Of a DNA stretch of 64,000 nt, positions 59,316-64,000 are shown piece after piece (position 1 is the stretch's first letter; every line of letters begins with the position of its first letter). The DNA is from RGIG1927 sp045546275 (GTDB lineage Bacteria; Bacillota; Clostridia; UMGS1883). The stretch is from assembly GCA_045546275.1 (NCBI GenBank), contig JAZQCM010000042.1, positions 1-64,000 of the forward strand. Direction: 5' to 3'. The position numbers were made by a program, and so were the translations under genes. The notes under the pieces were generated by a model, which was given only the letters and a program-made list of their open reading frames with translations, did no database searches and was not told the DNA's origin.

Positions 59316-59317
59316 AT
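59304..59317. promoter_or_regulatory. 14-bp palindrome over both -10 boxes (candidate LysR operator)
   Basis: ATAGTATATACTAT is a perfect palindrome containing the -10 boxes of both divergent promoters. It is placed to control both genes. Confidence 0.6.
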
Positions 59318-59334
59318 GGCGTAGAACAAGTCAA
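59306..59334 (-). promoter_or_regulatory. Promoter of the AGCS symporter gene
   Basis: On the minus strand TTGACT (59334-59329) and TATACT (59311-59306) have 17-base spacing. Confidence 0.75.
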
Positions 59335-59383
59335 ATTGATAATATTTGTAAAAACTATCGAAGGATTCGATTGGAGGAAGGAT

Positions 59384-60262
59384 ATGGACATTAAAAATCT
59401 TACCACATTTATATATGTTGCGGAAATGAACAGCTTTACAAAGGCGGCAGAGGTTTTGGGCTACACGCAGTCTACTGTGTCCTTTCAGGTAAAACAGCTG
59501 GAAAACCAGCTTGGCTGTCAGCTTTTTGAAAGAATAAACCACTCGGTAAGCTTAACCTCAAAGGGTAAAGAGCTTCTTGATTACGCCCATAAGGTAAAAA
59601 AAATGACTGATGAATTAAAAGACAGCATGAGTGACAGTGTACTCCCCTCAGGTCATGTTACTCTTGCAACAGCGTCGAGCCTTTGCGGCAGTATGCTTGA
59701 AAATTATGCAGATTTTTACAATGCCCACAAGGGCATAACCCTTAAGGTTGCAGAAGCAGGCACAGGGGAAATGTTCAGAATGCTTGACCATAACGAGGCC
59801 GACATGATTTTAACCCTTGACAGCCACATTTATAATACAGATTACATAATTGCAAAGGAAGAAAGGGTGGGAGTGCATTTTGTGGCTAGTCCCAAAATGG
59901 ATGTGCCAAGAAAGCTTACCCTTAAGGAAATTGTGCAATACCCCTTTGTGCTGGCGGAAAAAGGCATGAGCTACACCAGAATTTTCGAAGAAAAGCTCAG
60001 CGAAAAATCCCTTGCAGTCAAGCCTGTTTTAGAAACTGGCAACACCGATATTATGTGCGGAATAATAGAGGGAGGCGTTGGGATTGGACTTTTGCCCGAC
60101 TACGTAACCGAAAAACGGGTTAAAAAGGGCAGTCTGATATACCTTGAGGTTGAGGACATTGAAATTGAGGTATGGAAACAGCTTTTGTATCACAAAAACA
60201 AGTGGGTTTCAAAGGAAATGGAAGCCGTTTTAAATTATTGCATCAAAAAAGAGTTTGCGTAA
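59384..60262 (+). CDS. LysR-family transcription regulator
   Basis: This 292-residue regulator has an N-terminal winged HTH (residues 1-60, MNSFTKAAEVLGYTQSTVSFQVKQLE) and a periplasmic-binding-like effector domain (about 90-285). Family members act as tetramers on a promoter between themselves and a divergent target. The divergent target is the AGCS symporter, so an amino acid or related metabolite is a plausible effector. The start at 59384 has GGAGGAAGG upstream. An in-frame extension of 16 codons is ignored. Confidence 0.93.
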   Translation: MDIKNLTTFIYVAEMNSFTKAAEVLGYTQSTVSFQVKQLENQLGCQLFERINHSVSLTSKGKELLDYAHKVKKMTDELKDSMSDSVLPSGHVTLATASSLCGSMLENYADFYNAHKGITLKVAEAGTGEMFRMLDHNEADMILTLDSHIYNTDYIIAKEERVGVHFVASPKMDVPRKLTLKEIVQYPFVLAEKGMSYTRIFEEKLSEKSLAVKPVLETGNTDIMCGIIEGGVGIGLLPDYVTEKRVKKGSLIYLEVEDIEIEVWKQLLYHKNKWVSKEMEAVLNYCIKKEFA

Positions 60263-60277
60263 TGCAAACTCTTTTTT
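60245..60277. terminator. Bidirectional terminator LysR gene / metallopeptidase gene
   Basis: A perfect 14-bp stem (AAAAAAGAGTTTGC with GCAAACTCTTTTTT) has a 5-base loop. It overlaps the LysR stop. Confidence 0.88.
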
Positions 60278-60282
60278 TGTTA

Positions 60283-62688
60283 TTATTCTGCAGCAGTTAA
60301 AGTAAATACCTGGTTACCTGTGCCTTTTTCTTCCTGTGTAACTGTATCGTCTTCATTCACTGTAAGGTAAAGGTTACTGTGCACTGCCTTGAACATTACA
60401 CCATTTTCAACCTCTTCCTTGACAAACATCTGGTTTTCAGCACCTGTAGCACTCCAAAGAATTGCTGCCTTGCCTGCCTCTGTGGAAAGGTCCAGAATGT
60501 CAATAAGTGTACCTTCCTTAGTATAAACAAGTGTGCAAATGCCTTCGCCCATGTCCTTAACCTTCCATGCGGCTTCTTCATCAACAGCTTGTACAAACAA
60601 GTAGTTTGCACTCTTATCAACTGCGCCAAGGTATTTTTCAGTGCCGTTCACCTTAATTGTGTAGTCAAGGTTACTTGTGTTCTTTTCAATAGGTTCAAGA
60701 GTAAATACTGTGCCTTCGCCTTCAATACCCGAAACAAGGTTATCGCCCTTAACTTCAATGGAAAGTGAATATCTTTCGCTTTCGAATACGTAGCCGCCGT
60801 CTTTCTCGTAAACTGCAAACTGTTCATTTATTGCCCATGTGCCACCATACTGGTTAATTGTCTTTGTGGGAAGACCTGAGTCATCAAGCTGAAGTGAAGA
60901 GCCCGAATGCTTGGGAAAGAAACGAATAGTGTCGGCTGTTTTTTCAATAGCGAAAAGCTGAGAAGCATTGCCTTCTTCGTAATCGGAAAGGATTACCGGA
61001 ACTTCGTTGTCTAACGATGCATCTGTAACTGTCCAAACCTTGCCTGTTGCCTTGTCCTTCACTACATAGTAGTTGGAGTCGTCAATTTCGCTTGCAACGC
61101 TGCCTTCAGTTTTCTTGGAAAGGATTTCTTCAATATCTGTAATGCACTTTTCGTACTTTTCATAATCCTTGAAGTATTCCTTGTCTGCACGGTAAAGCAT
61201 ACCGCGGAGCACGTTTGTACGGTTGGGATAAATTTCTTCAAGGTGCTCAAAAGCATCTGTGTCACGGCTCATGAAGAAGAGCTTGTTAAATTCAGCCAAG
61301 TCTTCAGCCTGGTTGGATGCGCCATAGCCGGAAATCGGAATAGCGTCAAGAGATTCAGCGTAGCTCCACACGTTGTTATCGGGGAGAACATTGCTGTCTA
61401 AAATGTGGCCAAGCTCGTGACAAAGTGTGCTTGTAATCTGCTGAGAAGTGGAGGGTTCGTAGTTAAGACGAATCCAGATTGCATTACCGCCACCATTAAA
61501 GCTGTTTGCACCGTCGCCTGCCTTCCAGTAGAGCCAATGCACATACTGACGGATTGCATAAGGTGTTCTTGCAATAGCTTCAATTGAACGTTCAACCATG
61601 GGAACGTCTTCTTCGTTACTTACAAAGGTGAACTTGTGTACCTGACCTTCGCTGTCGCCTTCCATTTCTACTTCGTAAAGCCAGCAGGGGCATTTGTGAC
61701 CACGCCAGATATCAAAAGCCTCGTCGTAGGTTTTACTAACAATTTTATACTTTGCAACATGGTCGGAGGCAAGTGTGCCGCCTACCTGATAGGAAGCTGT
61801 GTATGTAAGGCAATCACGGATAAGGCTTGCCTGTTCTTCGGGGGGAAGATTCATGTAATCTGCTGCTGCAAACTTGTTTTCGGCATTTGCCATAGCCTGC
61901 TGTGTAATCCAGATTTTGTCTGTAAAATATTCGTCAGCAGCTCTCTGGTATCTTTCGTCCAAAAGCTTGTAGCCGGGTGTGGAAGAAAGGGAAGAAACAA
62001 TAGAGTCGGAAACATATTCCAATTTCCACATCGAATAGTCGCTTTCCTTGTCGGCAGACTGAATAACAGCACCGTCTTTTTCAGCTAAAACAAGGTCACA
62101 ATGCTGGGGAGTGATTGTATAGTAGCCGTTACCAACTGCTGTAAGCTTCATTTTCTGCTGAATGTTTGAGTAGTAGGTGTATTGAATAAGTTGAACACCT
62201 TCCTCTGTTTTTGCATCGGGAACATCAAGAGAACGGCCCGAAAGCATGTTCACAAAATAACCGTATTCGTCGTCAATTTTTGCATAGCGGAAAACCTGGT
62301 CGGAATTGTAGTAATCGTAAGGTTCTGTTACGATTAATGCAAGGTTTTCCTTGTTGTAATCTTCAGCTACGATTACATTGCCTGTAGCCTTGTTAACAAG
62401 GCGGTAGTACTTATTAAAGGGGTTAGAGGCAACCAGAACAGTCTGTGTTTCCTGGTTCCAGCCTACAACTTTGCCGTTTTCCTCGTAATACTTACGAACG
62501 GCGATTTCGCCTTCTAAAGAGGAGTCAATGTCTGCCGCATCGGCAAAGGTTGTCCAGTCTTTAAGATAAGCCTGGTCTGTGACGGTTGCACCGTCCAGAG
62601 TTACTGTTATCATTACACTTTCTGCAAGTGCGGAAACACTTGTAAGAAGAAGCATAAGACACAGTGCGAGTGAAATAATTTTTTTCAT
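60283..62688 (-). CDS. Secreted anthrax-lethal-factor-like metallopeptidase with ricin-type modules
   Basis: This 801-residue exported protein has a signal peptide (1-22) and a short stalk-like segment (about 24-90). A ricin-type segment (about 92-215, SGRSLDVPD) precedes a zinc metallopeptidase region (about 235-525). Two further ricin-type segments run at about 537-650 and 672-801. The zinc site is HELGH (H424, E425, H428). Downstream YGASNQAEDLAEF gives Y455 and E462 in the spacing of anthrax lethal factor Tyr728 and Glu735 (from memory), so the fold is ATLF-like. No toxin translocation domain is present. The substrate is unknown, and a host glycoprotein or peptide is possible. An SLH gene precedes it by 38 bases. 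Confidence 0.8.
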   Translation of the reverse strand: MKKIISLALCLMLLLTSVSALAESVMITVTLDGATVTDQAYLKDWTTFADAADIDSSLEGEIAVRKYYEENGKVVGWNQETQTVLVASNPFNKYYRLVNKATGNVIVAEDYNKENLALIVTEPYDYYNSDQVFRYAKIDDEYGYFVNMLSGRSLDVPDAKTEEGVQLIQYTYYSNIQQKMKLTAVGNGYYTITPQHCDLVLAEKDGAVIQSADKESDYSMWKLEYVSDSIVSSLSSTPGYKLLDERYQRAADEYFTDKIWITQQAMANAENKFAAADYMNLPPEEQASLIRDCLTYTASYQVGGTLASDHVAKYKIVSKTYDEAFDIWRGHKCPCWLYEVEMEGDSEGQVHKFTFVSNEEDVPMVERSIEAIARTPYAIRQYVHWLYWKAGDGANSFNGGGNAIWIRLNYEPSTSQQITSTLCHELGHILDSNVLPDNNVWSYAESLDAIPISGYGASNQAEDLAEFNKLFFMSRDTDAFEHLEEIYPNRTNVLRGMLYRADKEYFKDYEKYEKCITDIEEILSKKTEGSVASEIDDSNYYVVKDKATGKVWTVTDASLDNEVPVILSDYEEGNASQLFAIEKTADTIRFFPKHSGSSLQLDDSGLPTKTINQYGGTWAINEQFAVYEKDGGYVFESERYSLSIEVKGDNLVSGIEGEGTVFTLEPIEKNTSNLDYTIKVNGTEKYLGAVDKSANYLFVQAVDEEAAWKVKDMGEGICTLVYTKEGTLIDILDLSTEAGKAAILWSATGAENQMFVKEEVENGVMFKAVHSNLYLTVNEDDTVTQEEKGTGNQVFTLTAAE

Positions 62689-62726
62689 TTCATTCTTCCT
62701 TCCTTTACTTATTTATTCTAAAAAAT

Positions 62727-64000
62727 TTAGAAACATTTTAAGGTGCGGTACAGAACCGCTGCCGCCTCGGCACGTGTTGCGTGGTCCAAGGGCTTGAAAA
62801 GGTTCATTTCCTTACCTTCAAAAAGGTTAAGGTTTGTGCCCGTTTTCACCGCATCGTAGCTCCATGAGCTTATCATGTGAGTGTCGTCGTAGCGAAGGGG
62901 CAAATCGTAAGGCATTGGGCCTTCCGCCAATTTATAGGCACGGGCAATTATTGTTGCCATTTGTTCACGGGTAATGTAGCCATTGGGGTCAAACTCTGTT
63001 TCGGATGTTCCTGTTATAATGCCTCGGCGGTAGGCAGCTTCAATGTAACCTGCCGCCCAGTAGCTTTCATCAACATCTTTGAAATTGCCGGAATAGGGCA
63101 ACGAAACAAGTGAAAACGCACGTACAATCATTGTTGTAAATTCCGCTCTTGTAACCAAATGCTCAGGGTAAAACATTGTTTTTGTTTTGCCCGATATTAC
63201 ACCCTTTTCCGAAAGAGCTGCAACCATGTTTTCTGCCCAGTGGTCGGTAATGTCGTAGAAGGGGTGTTCTTTCACATTGTCAAGCTCAACAGGAGTCATT
63301 TCAGAAAGGGGAAGCTCGTCCTTTTCGTTCTGGTCAATATCCGATGCAATAAGCATTGGCAACGAGGACAGGCTTTCACTAACAAGACCTGTGTAAGCGC
63401 AAATGGGGGTAACCTCAAAAATCACATACTGACCTGCCATATCGGGGGTGAACTCGAGATAATTCTGGTTGGGAACACCAATCGGCTCGTAATGACCATC
63501 GTAGGTTGAAGAAATATACCAACGGGTTGAGCTTATGTCGGAATCAGGCTCATTTGTCATGTTGTTGATGTAGGTATAAGTGCCACGAAGGTATTCGCCA
63601 TAGTCACCGCCTGAAATTGTAATTTCGGAAGCGGAAAGCTCTGCAGGGAAAATTTCAATATTATCAATTATAAGACCAACCTCAGTTTCGCTTTCAATGT
63701 AGAGAGCAAGGCGGCCTGTTACGGTTTGGTCAACCATAAAGGGAATAAGTGTGTCTTCTGTGGGGTCGTATTGTGCAAAGGGCACATATTCGCCTGTGTA
63801 GGCGTCGGCAATAAGTGCAGTTACAATGCCCTCGCCAACCCCGGGCGATGCGGAATAAACATAGTATTCTCCGCCCAAAAGCTCCATGTAGGAGTTATTC
63901 ATAACCATACATGATGGGTCAGGTGAATAAACATGTCCTGCTTTTTCACCGTTGTAATCAATTATTGAGAAAACAGAACCATCGGAAGCGGTCCACCACT
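62727..64000 (-). CDS. SLH-domain surface protein, 3' part (runs off the window)
   Basis: The reading frame is open from the stop at 62727 to the end of the window, so the start lies beyond 64000. An ATG at 63908 is internal, because the frame continues upstream as coding-like sequence (WWTASDGSVFSIIDYNGEKA). The visible 424 codons show a beta-sandwich-like segment (LALYIESETEVGLIIDNIEIF), an Ig-like part and three C-terminal SLH modules (HWAENMVAALSEKGVISG; YWAAGYIEAAYRRGIITG; ATRAEAAAVLYRTL). The protein should be wall-anchored. It lies 38 bases upstream of the metallopeptidase gene, in the same direction, and may share its transcript. Confidence 0.85.
   Translation of the reverse strand, partial: WWTASDGSVFSIIDYNGEKAGHVYSPDPSCMVMNNSYMELLGGEYYVYSASPGVGEGIVTALIADAYTGEYVPFAQYDPTEDTLIPFMVDQTVTGRLALYIESETEVGLIIDNIEIFPAELSASEITISGGDYGEYLRGTYTYINNMTNEPDSDISSTRWYISSTYDGHYEPIGVPNQNYLEFTPDMAGQYVIFEVTPICAYTGLVSESLSSLPMLIASDIDQNEKDELPLSEMTPVELDNVKEHPFYDITDHWAENMVAALSEKGVISGKTKTMFYPEHLVTRAEFTTMIVRAFSLVSLPYSGNFKDVDESYWAAGYIEAAYRRGIITGTSETEFDPNGYITREQMATIIARAYKLAEGPMPYDLPLRYDDTHMISSWSYDAVKTGTNLNLFEGKEMNLFKPLDHATRAEAAAVLYRTLKCF

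Overview
The window reads as chromosomal DNA of an anaerobic, low-GC, endospore-forming member of the Clostridia. It has AT-rich intergenic regions and strong GGAGG ribosome-binding sites. It carries spore genes (spoIIGA-sigE, yqfC-yqfD, ylbJ, a SleB-type cortex hydrolase), S-layer-homology (SLH) surface proteins, a glycyl radical enzyme and two [FeFe] hydrogenase-family proteins. No phage, transposase or CRISPR array is visible. All functional names rest on motif recognition and domain order read by eye. No database search was run.

Layout. 0-11 kb: a decayed tRNA-Asn-like locus, an RluA-type pseudouridine synthase, a 1-pyrroline-5-carboxylate (P5C) dehydrogenase, two secreted SLH proteins, a small HPr-like protein, and a HypD-type glycyl radical enzyme with its activase. 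11-18 kb: spoIIGA-sigE, a lipid kinase, htpG, malQ and a DUF554 membrane protein. 18-27 kb: aroB-aroA-aroC-pheA, a CarD-type regulator, ispD-ispF, and a secreted stalk-domain protein with a beta-helix-like repeat region. 27-32.5 kb: degV, then on the minus strand a Fur-family regulator with znuA-znuC-znuB, an acetyltransferase and an MFS transporter. 32.6-40.4 kb: the conserved yqfC-yqfD-phoH-pgpH-ybeY-dgkA-(small ORF)-era block, with ylbJ and a DUF1858 protein. 40.4-40.85 kb: a noncoding region with clustered DnaA-box-like sequences between inverted repeats. 40.85-50.5 kb: rnc, a radical SAM protein, thrS, sleB, a DUF1292 protein, a large secreted ricin/GH43-like/discoidin protein, a DUF3298 protein and rplM-rpsI. 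50.7-57.2 kb: a PP-loop tRNA thiolase, then an apparent six-gene operon of a kinase-fold protein, two thioredoxin-like [2Fe-2S] ferredoxins, a PAS-containing sensory [FeFe] hydrogenase, a SpoIIE-type phosphatase and a group-B-like [FeFe] hydrogenase. 57.2-64 kb: a flavodoxin-like reductase, an AGCS amino-acid symporter divergent from a LysR regulator, a secreted anthrax-lethal-factor-like metallopeptidase with ricin-type modules, and the 3' part of a further SLH protein that runs off the window.

How the genes work together. HypD would convert trans-4-hydroxy-L-proline to P5C, and the P5C dehydrogenase nearby could oxidise that to glutamate. The Fur-family gene carries a Fur-type three-hexamer operator just downstream of its own promoter and probably controls the zinc uptake genes. 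The hydrogenase operon combines a putative H2 sensor, a kinase-fold protein, a phosphatase and a second hydrogenase, which suggests signalling coupled to H2 or redox state. The large secreted proteins at 24.7, 45.7 and 60.3 kb reuse similar copper-amine-oxidase-N-like and ricin-type modules around different functional domains.

Most promoters given below are near-consensus sigma-A pairs with 17-base spacing, and most transcription units end in long perfect hairpins with T tracts.
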